Source: Cymodocea nodosa
Taxonomy: Eukaryota; Streptophyta; Magnoliopsida; Alismatales; Cymodoceaceae
Assembly: GCA_036874045.1 (NCBI GenBank)
Contig: CM072341.1
Span: forward strand, 8,754,501-8,818,500
Direction of reading: 5' to 3'
DNA length: 64,000 bases
The notes beneath the pieces were generated by a model. It was not told the origin of the DNA, did no database searches, and saw only the letters and a program-made list of their open reading frames with translations. Shown one piece after another: positions 22,643 to 35,457 of this stretch; position 1 is the stretch's first letter, and each line of letters starts with the position of its first letter. The position numbers were made by a program, and so were the translations under genes.

Positions 22643-23821
22643 TTAGTCTATGGTATGTAAGGACATTTCTAACTCCTCAAACCTTTCTGGTTTGAAAATA
22701 TTTAATTGAGTATCCTCATTACCATATGCTAATTTCATTACTCCAGTTTTACAATTTATAACAGCCCTTAATGTTGCTAAAAATGGTCTTCCCAAAATTA
22801 AAGATGTATCACTATTTTTATGCTTAATTTGTTGGGAATCCAAGATTACAATATCAATAGGATTTATAAAGTTTTTGATTTTAATTAAGACATCCTCGAT
22901 TTTTCCTCTAGGGTATCTTATACTTCTATCAGCTAATTGAATAACTGTACTAGTAGGAGTTAAGCCTTCTAATCCTAAGGATGCAAATATATCACTTGGC
23001 ATAACATTTATACCTGCACCTAAGTCTATTAAGGTTCTTTCTAGAATGGTATTTCCTATGGTGCATGATATAACAGGGATTCCAGGATTAGATAATTTTT
23101 TAGGAATTTGTGGCAGAAATAGGGAACTACTTTGCTTAGCTAAAAAGACCTTTCTAAGAACTTTTCGCTCTCTTTTCTTAGTACACAAATCCTTCAAAAA
23201 TTTAGCACAAGGTGGCATTTTCTGCAATAGATCTAACAAAGGAATGTTAACTTGTACTTTTTCAAAAATTTCTCTGATTTTTTCTTATTTTTCAGGTATT
23301 GTTTATTGTAATCTTTCAGGATAGGGTGCTAAAGATTTTGATTTCAAAGACTCTTTTTCTTTCAGTTGATTTGTTTGATCATTTTTAGCTTCATTAGCAG
23401 ATTCAGATTGTTCTTCAGTGATTTCTACATTTTCAGCTATTACATTTTCATTATCATTTTGATTTTTACTCTTATCCACCTTCATATCATTTTCATTTTG
23501 AGTTCTTGGTGATATATCAGTTCCAGATCTTAATGTTACACATACATCTTTCAGATTTTCGTTACTCTCATGATGTTTTTGTATATCATTTTCGTGATTA
23601 TGATCTTCAATTATTTTTAGTTTTAAAGTGCATTCTTTAAATTCTCTTGCATTAATATTCTCTGTTTGCTGTATATTTTGTAAATTATGCAGGTTTATAA
23701 CATTATAATTTTCATTGTCTTGTTGCATAACTTGTATTTTCATTGTATATTCGTCTAATGATTTTAGTTTTCTTTCCAAATCATCTAATTTCATTGCATT
23801 CAATTTTTGATCAATTTTCAT
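22643..23821 (-). pseudogene. G1 protease and linker
   Basis: Gypsy aspartic protease with a long upstream linker in one frame (one stop near 23300). The catalytic motif is LIDLGAGINVMPS, the flap region follows, and ILGRPFLAT marks the C-terminal half of the fold. The first 170 codons are polar, rich in Asn, Glu and Lys, and not recognisable. A frame change separates it from RT near 22.6 kb. Confidence 0.85.
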
Positions 23822-23954
23822 TATGGTTTTTTCAGTTTCGTAAATCCTTTTTAGGTTCTGAATATGCTTCCTTATAGTTTAATTGGTTGACTTCTTGTTG
23901 TTGACACATAAAGTATTTCAGTTTGTCCAGATTTTGCTCTATACTACGCTCCAG

Positions 23955-24233
23955 TCAGTCATACCTATCCCAAACTTCAGTGTCTCTCAACATATTACAC
24001 ATTCTATACTGACCATTAGTTTGGTAAACTATAGGATTCTCATACTCGGATCTATTATACTGAAGATAATTCATTTGTTGTTCATGAGATCTAACCATCT
24101 GTAAACGTCTCAATTTCAAACAGTCAGAAATGTCGTGTCCTTTAGAATTACAGAATTCACATATGCTAATTACAGGTTTCAGAAATCTTTGAGCATAAGC
24201 ATATGCCATATTCTCAATTACAGAAGAAAACAC
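23955..24233 (-). pseudogene. G1 5' ORF with zinc knuckle
   Basis: A 92-codon ORF starts 85 bases after the primer site. It contains CEFCNSKGHDISDC, close to the CX2CX4HX4C nucleocapsid knuckle but with one extra residue before the His (CX2CX4-GH). No capsid domain lies before it; the capsid gene of this family is at 14.6-16.0 kb. It may be the orphan end of a gag whose capsid part moved, or a small nucleocapsid-like protein. Confidence 0.65.
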
Positions 24234-24278
24234 ACAACTCTAGCTATTAAAACGAAACAGCTCTAACAGTTACTTATA

Positions 24279-24320
24279 TTAATTCAATTCAATTCAATTC
24301 AATTCAGTTGAATTCAATTC
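24279..24320. repeat. AATTC pentanucleotide repeat in G1 leader
   Basis: Seven or so copies of AATTC, one interrupted as AATTCAGTTG, end at the primer site. Confidence 0.85.
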
Positions 24321-24336
24321 CCCGACAACGGCGCCA
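24318..24336 (-). other. G1 primer binding site (tRNA-Asp type)
   Basis: Plus strand TTCCCCGACAACGGCGCCA is nearly the 3' end of plant tRNA-Asp(GTC), one base different, so the element RNA can pair with it. Seven bases separate it from the 5' LTR. This primer is typical of Athila/Tat-like gypsy elements. Confidence 0.88.
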
Positions 24337-24343
24337 TAAAACT

Positions 24344-26372
24344 TGTTTGTGTTTTCCCAACACTACACTAGAAAAGCTTGGATTTGTTACTTCTATTTTT
24401 ACTTAGTTAATTTATCTTTATGCCTATTCTTTCTTTTAGAAGTAAACAAACAACCTTTAATACAATTTAGATATTAATTCCAATTTGTACTTTAACTGCA
24501 AGAGCACAATGTCTATTGTATTAGTGTGCAAGTATAGGTCGATCCCATAGGAAATTGCTGAAGAACTTGAGAACTGTTTGTTTATTAATAATCAAATTTA
24601 TATATTCAATAAGTTCTCCATTGAATTACAATTAACTCAACGGACAAAGTTCATTGAGTTATGGCTAACTCAATGAACTAACCTCGTGGACTTAAGTTAA
24701 CTCCACAAGCCTGTCTTTTCTTTTTAATACTGCTATTTACAGAGGAATTCGGCCAACCATTGGGTGATTCCACAGATTGTAAATAACATCAATTAAGCTC
24801 TTTAATGTTAGTTAACATTGGATTTATCATTAAGCAATACTAACATTCAGATAATTCAAACAGTAACCATTAAAATCTTTAAGTCTTTTGAACGAACCGA
24901 TTTTAGTAAATTGTAAAACTAAAACAACATAAAACAATCACAACACTGACAATTATAACATTAATCACGATACAACACAAACAATACAACATACAAACAT
25001 AGATAAATTGTTTTTGGTAATTTTTGTTTTAATATGAACATGGAAATGGGCGAAAGGTGAAATGTAAAGTAATCTCACTTGGCAGTAAATACTTCCGACA
25101 CTACTTGCAACGCGATTACACCACTGAAAATTAAACCACTTACAATTCTGTCTCCTCTCCCTGTAGAATCGCGAGTCCAGAATTGCAAGATGATCTCCAC
25201 TTCAGCATACAGGCATCAACCCGAAGCCAAGGCTAAAAGCTTTACGATCTCTTGAAATATGAGTCGACGCTTGGTGAAAATGGCTTCCCTTCCCGCGATG
25301 CAATCACTCCTCATAGTGGTTGTCAGGCACTGTATTTGGCTCGGAATCGACCCGACATCAAGAAAGTATTCTCACACACCTCCGATGGTTGGTGATTGTG
25401 GTGGTGATGATGATGATTGGTGTGGTACTTTAGAGAATTGCGACGTTGATCCTCCTTTGCACACACTGTCCGCCCATCGATCACACACTCCTTTTTTTCT
25501 TCTTTTCTTTTATATTTCTTCAGTAGTAACTACTTCTACTTGAATGGTCGGTTGGATTTCCTTCATTCGTATCAACGACGATGCTTTCTTCTCCTTGCGC
25601 GATACGTGCAGACGTGGTTTTTCTTCCAACTGTCTTGTTTCTGCAAACGCTATAGTGGCATATTAGAAAATATATATTCCGTGGAGTTACAGATAACTCA
25701 ACAGACTTTCTTCGTTGATTTAACTATAAAACACGTGCATAAATTTAACTATCCGATGCTCAAGTGCATTTCGGATACTTATAAACTTAACTATCCGATG
25801 CTCAGATGCATTTCGGATAGTTAGAGATAACTGACCAAAAATCCACTTAAGTCACTTTCCTAGAACATGACACGTGTCCTCAGCTATTTTATAAATAAAA
25901 AGAGATTTCGAAGAGTTATAGGGATAACTATCTGATGCCTAGTTGCAATTTCGGATAGTTATAGATAACTCACCGAAAGTTCACTTAAGTTATTCATTAT
26001 GGTTTAGACACGTGTACTTCAGGAAATAGTAAAATATTCTCTCAAAACATAACTGTTCGGCAATTTAAACATAACTATCCGATATGTTCGGTCTATTAAA
26101 CATAACTGTCTGAAATATGTCCGGTATGTTAAACATAACTATCCGAAATATCAGAAAATTCGGATACTTAAGAATTTCACAGCTTGCAACTTACCGATAG
26201 TTCAGAAATGTACTAAATTAACATTAATTCCCCCAAATTAAGCAAATTTTTCAATTAAAGCATATAACAGTGCAATTATAACATAATGGCTTAATTCTTA
26301 TATGATAAGCTAAATATTATGCAATTAACCATCATTTAACCGTTAATAATATGCACTTTTTCATTCTAAACA
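24344..26372 (-). repeat. G1 5' LTR
   Basis: Plus strand runs from TGTTTGTGTTTTCCC to CATTCTAAACA. It lies next to the primer site, so it is the 5' LTR. It is colinear with 9545-11557 with scattered, mostly transition differences and a few small indels. The half-site array lies at about 25680-26150. Confidence 0.92.
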
Positions 26373-27973
26373 ATAGCCAAATGGCTTCATATAGGAAATT
26401 TTTGGAACCCTATCAAACATAATTTCAAAAGGAGTTTTATTAACAAGAGGTCTTAGGTGACTTTTGTTAATAATATAACAAGCTATATTCACTACTTCAG
26501 CCCAAAGATTTTGAGGTAAATTATGTTCATTTAACATAGTTCTGGCCATTTCCTGAAGTGATCAATTCTTTGTCTCAACAACACCATTTTGAGAAGATAC
26601 TCTTGGAAAAGAATATTTGTTATCAATGTCATGATCTTTACAGTAATTATCCATTTGATCATTTTCAAATTCAATACCATGATCACTCCTAAGTTTTTGA
26701 ACAAAGACACTTTGTTCATTTTGAACAAGATTGCAATACATTTTAAACGTTTCAAAAACTTCTGTCTTAGTTGCCAAAAAATATACCCAAGTGTGTCTAG
26801 AGAAGTCATCTACTAAAACAAACACATACCGTTTACCACCAAGACCCATGATTCTTGTTGGTCCAAATAAATGCATATGTATAAGTTCTAAGACTCTCTT
26901 ACTTGATACATCAATTTTGGATTTAAAAGAGTTTTTATGAAGTTTACCTAACTCACATGCATCACATATGAAATAACACAAGTAGGAGTTATTTGAACAT
27001 TACCTATACCTATGATTTTATCTTTGCTTTTGTTTCCAAATATTACACTTCCTTTCTTGATATTTGTAAAATTTTTCGGTAGGCTTTTCTGTCCGATCAT
27101 GTGACTTGATGCTCCACCATCTAAAATCCATTTTAATGTTGTTTCCTCCTCCAAAATAAATTAAGAAGAACTATTTCTTGGTACCCAATGTCTTTAAGGA
27201 CCAAGTTCATTAAAAGCATATTTCTTCTTTTTGTTTAAAAACAACTTAACATTTTCATTTACATTCTTATTGGTTGTAAGTACTATTGATTTATCATTTG
27301 CTTCATACTCACTTATAGAATTATTGCTCTTATAAACATTCTGTTTATTTTCAAATGTAGTATAACCAAGACCAAATCGATTTTTATCATATGTTAATTT
27401 ATTTTGGTCAAGCTCATGCATTTCAGTAAGTTCATACTAGAATTTTGTACTAGTATTTAAATTTTTAGTACATACAAAATCTTTTTCTACACATAAATTT
27501 TCAGATAAAGAACATGTAGAACTAGTAATTTGTCTAATACCAGTGTTTTGAATTTCATGCTTAAGTTTCTAAATTTTTAGTTTACTACGATTGTTTGAAA
27601 TTTTAGAAACATTAGTAACTAAATTTCCAAAACAAGAAACAAGATTTTTAGAAACATTGATAGTCATGTTAGAAGTACCTTTAGATAAATCACATTGGTT
27701 TATATTTTGCTACATGATTCATCCCTTGAAGTACCTACTTCTTGATAGAAGAAATTTTAGTCTTAGATTTATTTGAACTGTAACTAATAAATCCTTTCTT
27801 GGCTTGAGATTCAAGGTATTCAAGATAACCAAATCCTAAGCCAAATTTATATGACACCGCAAGGGTACTAGTTAGTTTGTCTAACTTAGTTTGACTTAAA
27901 TTTCATTTCTCAATGGTGGAATTCAAATCTAGCTCTCTCATTTTTAATCTATTAATCTTTAACTCAAGATCAT
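26373..27973 (-). pseudogene. Copia C2 remnant, part c: integrase, protease and gag end
   Basis: It continues C2 across G1. Integrase core is seen in [29 protein letters not shown] and NGVVETKN (26549-26981). Protease is WILDGGASSHMIG near 27115, with G replacing the S of the usual DSG. The gag tail lies at 27194-27900. Compared with C3, the stretch between protease and integrase (C3 about 56650-56980, including the integrase zinc finger) is cleanly missing at about 26970. The element is cut at 27973 and its gag start and 5' LTR are not in the window. Confidence 0.88.
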
Positions 27974-29045
27974 TGTTTAGAATGAAAAAGTGCATAATAT
28001 TAACGGTTAAATGATGGTTAATTGCATAATATTTAGCTTATCATATGAGAATTAAGCCATTATGTTATAATTGCACTGTTATATGCTTTAATCAAAGAAT
28101 CTGCATAATTTCAAGGAATTAGCGTTAATTAAGTACAATTCTGAACTATCGGTAAGTTGCAGGTTTTTAATTCTTAAGTATCTAAATTTTCTGTTATTTC
28201 AGAGAGTTATATTGCATGTACCGAACAGTTATGTTTTAAATGCTTAAAGAATATTTTATTATTTCCTGGAGTACACATGTTGTAACCATAATGCATGACT
28301 TAAGTGAATGTTCGGTAAGTTATCTAGTAACTATCCGAAATGCATCTGAGCATCAGATAGTTAGGTTTGTAAGTATCCGAAATATTTGAACTCGTTAAGT
28401 TAGAATTATGCACGTTTTGAAATTAAATGCTTTAATATATCACGTGAATTGCACATGTATAACTCATTAAGTTAGCATGACTATACGCGTTGAGTTATTT
28501 GAATATACACTAAGGTAACGCGTTGTGTTAGTAGCTTATAAGTTATTTCTTTATTGCACGTGTTTTATAATTAAATCAACGAAGTAAGTCCGTTGAGATA
28601 GTTGTAACTCCACGAACCATTTATTTTTTTATATGCCACTATAGTAGTTGCAGAAACAGGAAATTTGAAGGAAAACCATGATTGCACGTATCACATCGGA
28701 ATTCACTCGTGGAATGAAGAAGAAATCACCATCATTGATATGAATGAAGGAAATCCAACCGATCATCTAAGTAGTAGTTACTACAAAAAGAAATATAAAA
28801 GAAGAGGAGAAAGATGAAGAAAAAGTGTGTGCAAGAGTGGAGAACTGCGCTAACTGTAGGAAGCATCGAAAGTTCCCTGAAGCTCCACACCACCACCAAA
28901 TTCACCAACCATCAGAGGTCTGTGACGATACTTTCTTGATGTCAGGTCGATTTTGAGCCAAACACAGTGACTGACAACCACTGTGAGGAGTGATCGCGTC
29001 GCGGGAAGGGAAGCCATTTTCACCAAGCACCGACTCATATCTCTC
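27974..29045 (+). repeat. G-type LTR, plus orientation, first half
   Basis: It starts TGTTTAGAATGAAAAAGTGC, the G LTR start in element sense. It stays homologous to the reverse of 26372-25255, including motif array and GC-rich block, up to GACTCATAT near 29039. It is inserted in C2 (left flank ATCAT). Beyond this point the sequence leaves the G LTR. Confidence 0.8.
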
Positions 29046-30303
29046 TTGCTCTTTTGGACCTCCACCTAATTCCAGCAGCCGACCTCCACACTTCCAAAGG
29101 GGAGCTCATGATCTTGAAGAAGGGAAGAAGACCAGCAACCATTTCTCCACACTTTCAACTCAGATTCCTCTTCAAAGCTCATTCCACAAGTCATCTCCAC
29201 CAACAAACCTTCATCCCTCACATACAAGCAAAGGCAACCACACATCCTTGTTATTGTGAGCGTTTTTCCTCCATCATTTCTTCACTCCACATCTTCCTGT
29301 ACTTCAGATCTATGCTTATCTTAAGGTTTACAATGGATTTATGTATTTAGATGTAAGTTTCTTCAAGTTTTATTATATCAAATAGTTCATAGTAGACAGA
29401 TTCGTATTTTTATATGTTTATGCATTTATATCTGAAAAACCTTGTTATTTCTTTGCTAAAATCATAAAAATAGATGTGATTGATGTTCTATTATCATGTA
29501 TTGATGTTTACGGATGCTCCTATGAAGAAATCTTATTGTGTTATGTGTGAAAAAATTCGTATATGATGAAGATCTCACATGCTTGTTTGCAAATATGCGT
29601 TTTTCTGTTCTGTGTTTAATCTGAGAATTGATTTTCATTCTGGAGCTTATCTGTTTGATTAAAAATTATGAAAAATTCGGTAATCAAGCCATTAGAAGTA
29701 TGTTTTGATTCTCTGAAATTTCGTAGCATTCTAAAAGATTTGGTATCATTTCCAAGCTCTGACTTCTTTAGATGTAGAATTAAGTCTGAGAATATTTTGT
29801 CTTGTTTGTAACTTGAAACTCAGATCACGTAAAAATTTGAATAGATATTTCGTTAATATCTGCATCCTGTCTATTTTGCAACTCATTTGATTTTGGAATT
29901 TTTGGTTAAGTAATTTGGGATTTATAAGGTTTTTAAGATACTATTGTTAACACGTAGAAGTTTCCAATTTTATGCATCATTTTCAATGTTTAAATTTTTA
30001 GTCATAACATTCATGCGTTTTTAAGTGTGAAACTTTTTATCTGAAGTCAAAACATTCACAGATCTGATTGAGATTAAATTTTCAGTCTAATCTATTGATT
30101 GGTCGATAAATTAAAAATCTGTGGACTTACCTTTTATGTTGTCTAATCCATATTTGGAAAGTGCTAGCTTGCAATATTCTTGTAATTAGAGTCCTAGATT
30201 ATCCCCATTTCCTTGTGGTTCGACCAGTACTTGCCGACGTACTTCATTGGATGTCGTGCACTTGCAGTTTATAAATTTAAAACTTTCTAAAAAATCCAAA
30301 CAG
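29046..30303 (+). other. Diverged gypsy LTR second half, noncoding
   Basis: No convincing gene. The end (30211-30303) has GTGGTTCGACCAGTACTTGC and TGCACTTGCAGTT. These echo the last 200 bases of the G LTR in element sense, and the stretch ends in CCAAACA. It probably completes a related LTR whose second half differs from the G1 type. No primer site follows. Confidence 0.5.
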
Positions 30304-31504
30304 GTATGGAATAAGGTTTGACTTTATGTGACTTCAATTTGGTATGATATCTATATCCCCTCTTTTATATTGCATTGAGGATAATGTCAAATTTAAGCAT
30401 GGGGGGAAGGTGAATTTCATTTTATTACAATTGCTTTGATAGGCTCATATTTTAAAATTTTAGATGCATGATTTTATTGTATTTTTACTTGAAAAACACA
30501 CTTGATGAGATTGTCTATTCAGTTGTCACTATTAGATTTTATGGGACAACCCTATTTCCTTTTGAGTGGTGAGACTCCAGGACCAAAAAGCACAAGACCT
30601 AATAGTGATGTTCTCCAAAGAAGATGAGTTTAAGCTATTTGTGTTTTGAGTTGAGTCTTCCTAGTCACTTGAACTTACGCCTTGTTAATTTTATACACCT
30701 TTTTTGAGTGATCCCGAAGTCGAGCACCACCATAATCAAGTTATTCATTACATGACCTTTGGTGAGATATTTAGGACCATCCCAAACTTCTACGAGATTT
30801 TGAAGGATATGTTTAGGAAAACACCTAAGTTATCACATTTGGCGTGCTAAGGAGTTTCTTGGGGTAGGTTAGGCTTAATGGTGAAATAAGGTGTTTGATA
30901 CCATTGGAAAATTCTATTGTTGAAAAAAAAGAAAAAAAGCTAAAGCGGCCCAAAAAAAAAAAAAAAAAAGAATTTGAAATGAAAAGAGAAAGAAAAAGGA
31001 AAAGAAAAAGAGAAAAAGGGGGCTCGAAGATATATGGGATGCGAAGAAGTAGTGGGCTTTCTCAAGTGTCTAGCTTATCCTTTTATTTTCTTGAGAGTGG
31101 GTTGATTAGCATGCTATGATGTGGTACTTTAGTTGTTCATTCTAAGCATTTTCTGACTTATCTCATTTGAAGGGAGGGAGTTAGTCACTACCACATATTT
31201 CTTTCATTTTGATTCATTGTCATATTGTTATATAATGAAATTTTTCTTAAGTAGTGAGGGTGTGAAGCCCTTTTGTTCAAGGCAAAATAGTTCTTGTGGA
31301 CAGGTGACTTCTCATTCCAATAGTGTAAACTTGTTGAATATGGAGGACATTGTGAGAGATTGTGATGTTAGTTTGAGCCACCACCATGCCCAACGAGTTC
31401 AATAGTAACAAGTGAATTGAATAATTTTTCATGTGATTTCAAGTTCTTGATTTTTAGTTGTTATTATTACTCGAGACGAGTAAAAGTTTAAGCATGGGGG
31501 AGTT
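30304..31504 (+). other. Gypsy 3' region with two polypurine tracts
   Basis: The plus strand reads like the 3' untranslated region of an Athila/Tat-like element. A tract AAGCATGGGGGGAAGG lies at 30394-30410 in a TTGAGGATAATGTC context, matching the internal tract of the G family. A second, AAGCATGGGGGAG, at 31490-31502 ends the region. A purine block of A-runs and GAAAAA repeats lies at 30921-31022. The short Lys-rich ORF over it is an artefact of composition. Confidence 0.6.
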
Positions 31505-31798
31505 TGTTTGGATTAAAATGTTGCATATTTTTATAGGATATTATTGGTTAAACATGAGATTTATTAAAGTCATATTATGCATTTATTTCATTATTTAACC
31601 AATAAGAATCAATCCCCATTTTATACAATTAAAAGTAGGAAATTATTTCAAACATGCATCGTTTATGAATTTTATGGATGACTTGATACTTTGATGTATT
31701 TATTGTTATGAAAAGTTTATAATTCAATAGAAGATCATGGAAATTGAAGATTGGAGGAAGAAAATTGTTTGGGTTGCTTTAGGCTACACTAGAGAACT
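31505..31798 (+). repeat. Start of a diverged gypsy LTR, truncated
   Basis: TGTTTGGATTAAAATGTTGC follows the polypurine tract and resembles the G LTR start. It is cut after about 290 bases by the G2 LTR. A second LTR-start-like run, TGTTTGGGTTGCTTTAGG, at 31766 makes the exact border of G2 uncertain. Confidence 0.5.
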
Positions 31799-33666
31799 TG
31801 TTTAGTTCCCAGGTAACATCGCTAGAAAACTTGTATTTGTTAACTTCTGTTTTTAACTTGGTTAATTTATCTTTATGCTTATATCAATAATTTCTTTTTA
31901 GAAGTAGACAAACAACCTTTCACACAAATTAGATATTAATTCCAATTTGTATTTTAACTGCAAGTGCACAGTATATATTGTATTTGTGTACAAGTACAGG
32001 TTGATCCCACAAAGATTGAGTAAGAATTGTGTACTACTCCGATTTTTATATTGGAGTTTATGGTTCAGTTAAGTACTCCGTTGAGTAATAGTTAACACAA
32101 CGGACTTAGTTCGTGGAGTTATGGCTAACTCAATGGACTAATCTTGTGGACTTAAGTTAACTCCACGAGCCTATCTTTCTAGTTTAATACTACTATTTAC
32201 AGAGGAATTCAGCCAACCATTGGGCGGTTCCACAAATTGTAAATAACATCAATTAAGCTCTTTAATGTTAGTGAACATTGGATTTATCATTAGGCAATAC
32301 TAACATTCAGATATTTCAAATAGTAACCATTAAAATCTTTAAGTATTTGGAACGATTCAATTTCAGTAAACTGTAAAACTATTTTCTATTTTCTAAATTA
32401 AACAAACATAAAACATTCACAATACTGACAATGATAACTTTAATCACAATACAAAACAAACAATACAACACTTAAATACGAAATACAAACACAGACAAGT
32501 TGTTTTTGATATTTTTGTTTTGATATGATCATGAAAATGAGCGAAAGTTGAAATATAAAAGTAATCTCTATCGATAGTAAATACTTTTGTCACTACATGC
32601 GACACGATTACACCATTGAAAATTTAATCACTTACAATTCTGCCTCCTCTCCCTATATAATCGCAAGTCCAGAATTGCAAGATGATCTCCTCTTCAGCAT
32701 ACTGGCATTAACTCGAAACCAAGGCTAGAAGCTTTATGATCTTCTGAGATATGAGTCGGTGCTTGGTGAAAAAGAGTTCCCTTCCTGCAACGCAATCACT
32801 CCTCACAGTGGTTATCAGGCACCGTGTTTGGCTCGGAATCGACCCGACATCAGGAAAGTATCCTCACAGACCTCCGATGGTTGGTGATTATGGTGGTAGT
32901 GTGGAACTTCAGGGAACTTCCGACGCTACCTGCAGTTAGCATGGTTCTCCACCTCTACACACACACACATTTTTCTTCGTCTTTTCTCCTTTTCTTTTAT
33001 ATTTCTTTAGTAGTAACTGCTTCTGCTTAGATGATCGGTTGGATTTCCTTCATTCATATCAATGATGGTGATTTCTTCTCCCTTCCACGAGTGAATTCCT
33101 ACGTGATACGTGCAATCGTGGTTTTCCTTCGAATCCCTTATTTCTGTAACCGCTATAGTGGCATATTAGAAAATAAATGGTCTGTGGAGTTATAGATAAT
33201 TCAATGGACTTACTTCGTTGATTTAACTATAAAACATGTGCACTAAAGAAATAAGCTGCTAACCTAACGCGTTACCTTAGTGTGTATTCATGTAACTCAA
33301 CGCGTACAGTTATGCTAACTTAACGAGTTATACATGTGCATCTCACGTGATATAATAAAGCATTTAAATTCAACACGTGTAATCTAGGAAATAATATATT
33401 CTTTAAACATTTAAAACATAACTATCCGGTGCATTAAACATAACTCTCTAAAATAACAGAAAATTCAGATACTAAAGAATTTCACAGCCTACAATTTACC
33501 GACAGTTCATAAATGTACTAAATTAACATTAATTCCTAGAAATTATGCAGATTCTTTCATTAAAGCATATAACAATGCAATTATAACATAATGGCTTAAT
33601 TCTCATATGATAAGCTAAATATTATGCAATTAACCATTAATATTATGCACTTTTTCATTCTAAACA
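31799..33666 (-). repeat. G2 3' LTR
   Basis: Plus strand runs from TGTTTAGTTCCC to CATTCTAAACA and is followed by the terminal polypurine tract, so this is the 3' LTR of a minus-strand element. At 1.87 kb it is shorter than its relatives and has lost part of the half-site array. Its left border may instead be 31766. Confidence 0.8.
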
Positions 33667-35457
33667 CTTCCCCCATACTTAAATTTTACTAATCCCTTAG
33701 CAAACTAAGATCTAATTAATTGGTCTTTCTAAAGTGCTAGATTTAATTCTTCATTTTGTTCTTCTTCAAAATAAGAATTTGGATTATTATATAGATATTC
33801 TGTACGTTTCAGTAATCTGTTTTAACTTTATTTTCTCCTCTTCAACCTGCAAATATATTTAGAATATATGTAAGTTACATACAAAATATATCAGCATCAC
33901 ATAGGTGTTAATTATATTATCATTTGTTCTTCTTTTCAACATCTGTCATCCTGAATTTTCCAATAATATTTCTAGAATAAATTTCAACAACATACGAATC
34001 AAAATATAATCCAATTCAATATGATTTAGACAAGTAGAATAAAGAATTGTATCTCAAATAAACAACTTCAAAAGTCTATTCTAGATTCATACTTCAGCAA
34101 TTTTAGATAACAGAAAATATACTCAATTCAAAAGATATTTGTATTTCACAAAACACTTGTATCGTTTCAGAACAGTATGTGCATATTTGTACTTTTAAAA
34201 GTTAATTTGACAAACTTGAATTATACAAGAGCTTTCTAGTGTACCCATTTATCGAGCTTTCAGTCAACAATCCTAGATCTGATCAGGATCTTAGGTTGCC
34301 AAATTTAAAGAGTCCTTTTTTAGGTCAACAATCCTTACATACCTATCTGCTCAAGTACAAAAGGCTCATGATCAAATAAGTCAATAAACTCTCATAATTT
34401 TTCTCTTTTTTTCCTCTCTTTTTTTCTCTTTTTTTTTTTTTAGTACAAACACAATATATGTACGTATTTCATTAATACAGATGCAATAAAACACCAATCT
34501 CATATAGTCTTGCTTCTATTATTTACTGAAAATATGAATCTATATCAATAAGCTCATACTTTTTCTATAGTTTAATAAGATCTACACATAAATCATTCTA
34601 CAAGTTTAATTAATCAAATTAAATGTATCCTTGATTGTATACATCTCATTTAATCCAAAAATCAACATTTCAGCTCTTTTAGGATTTCAGATAATTTATT
34701 AAGTTTCAGTTAAGCATTCTGATTTCCTTTTAAAATCGTGAAACTATTAAACTCATAAATTTCAACAAAAACATAAGATACTATATCTAGATTTGTATGA
34801 ATAGTAAAATTTTGTAGCATCTTATATAGAAATCTAAAAATAACATTCAAGCAGTTACAATTCTTAAAAAAAAAATTACAATCTCAATTATCGAATAAAA
34901 ATTTTCAATTTCCACAGAACTTTTCAGTACCATTCTAATTCCTTTAATTAACAAACTTACATGGTTGTTACTTTAATTACCTCCCCCCATACCTACATTT
35001 TGCATTGTCCTCAATGTGAAAGATTTTACAATAAATACAGTAATTGTAGCAGGCATGAATATTGTTTCGTTGACTTAGCACTTAACTCAACGAACTTCAT
35101 TCGTTGAGTTATTGAATAACTCCACGAATTGAGTTTAAATCTAAATTCAGGATAAGTAATCAATTACATACCTTGTTCTTTTGTATCTCCTTCAGCATAT
35201 TCTGATTTTTGATTCTGAAAAACTTTTCTTTCACAAATAAAAGTAGAATATATATCAAAATAACATTTAACATAAAATAGATATTGTTAAATCAGTGTCT
35301 TGTGTGGAACCTAGGCTCCTATGCCTTTGGTGGCTCACAAGCAAGCTAGTTGGTTTCCTAGAACAGATACCAATAAACTGGATTGATATTTTGTTTTTCT
35401 TTTTTTTCTATAAATAAATGCAGACTACACACAACATTAAAAACATAGAATCACACT
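33667..35457 (-). other. G2 3' region, noncoding
   Basis: It is colinear with G1 11558-13288: terminal polypurine tract, shared module, internal tract at 34978 and the conserved block at about 35293. A G2-only insertion of about 65 bases at 35068-35135 holds one full inverted pair, TCGTTGAGTTA, five bases, TAACTCCACGAA. Confidence 0.75.

Larger units (their letters stand above)
9545..26372 (-). mobile_element. G1: Ty3/gypsy retrotransposon with downstream gag and F-box gene
   Basis: A 16.8-kb minus-strand element has LTRs of 2013 and 2029 bp, a tRNA-Asp-type primer site, and a polypurine tract beside the 3' LTR. In element sense it carries a zinc-knuckle ORF, protease, RT, RNase H, integrase with a C-terminal extension, ORF3, gag core, F-box gene and a 1.7-kb 3' region. 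The primer site and large size suit the Athila/Tat branch. Gag after integrase and a host-like F-box gene are not usual for it. The same order is seen, in pieces, in G2 and G3, so this is a property of the family and not damage to one copy. Confidence 0.9.

Noticed and set aside
28850..29350. ORFs on both strands across the plus-strand G LTR and its diverged continuation
   Set aside because: No domain, no match in sister LTRs beyond the shared DNA, and the composition is typical of LTR transcript leader.
30895..31119. Lys/Arg-rich 74-residue ORF
   Set aside because: It is a translation of a purine-rich run of A and G bases near gypsy 3' ends, not a protein gene.
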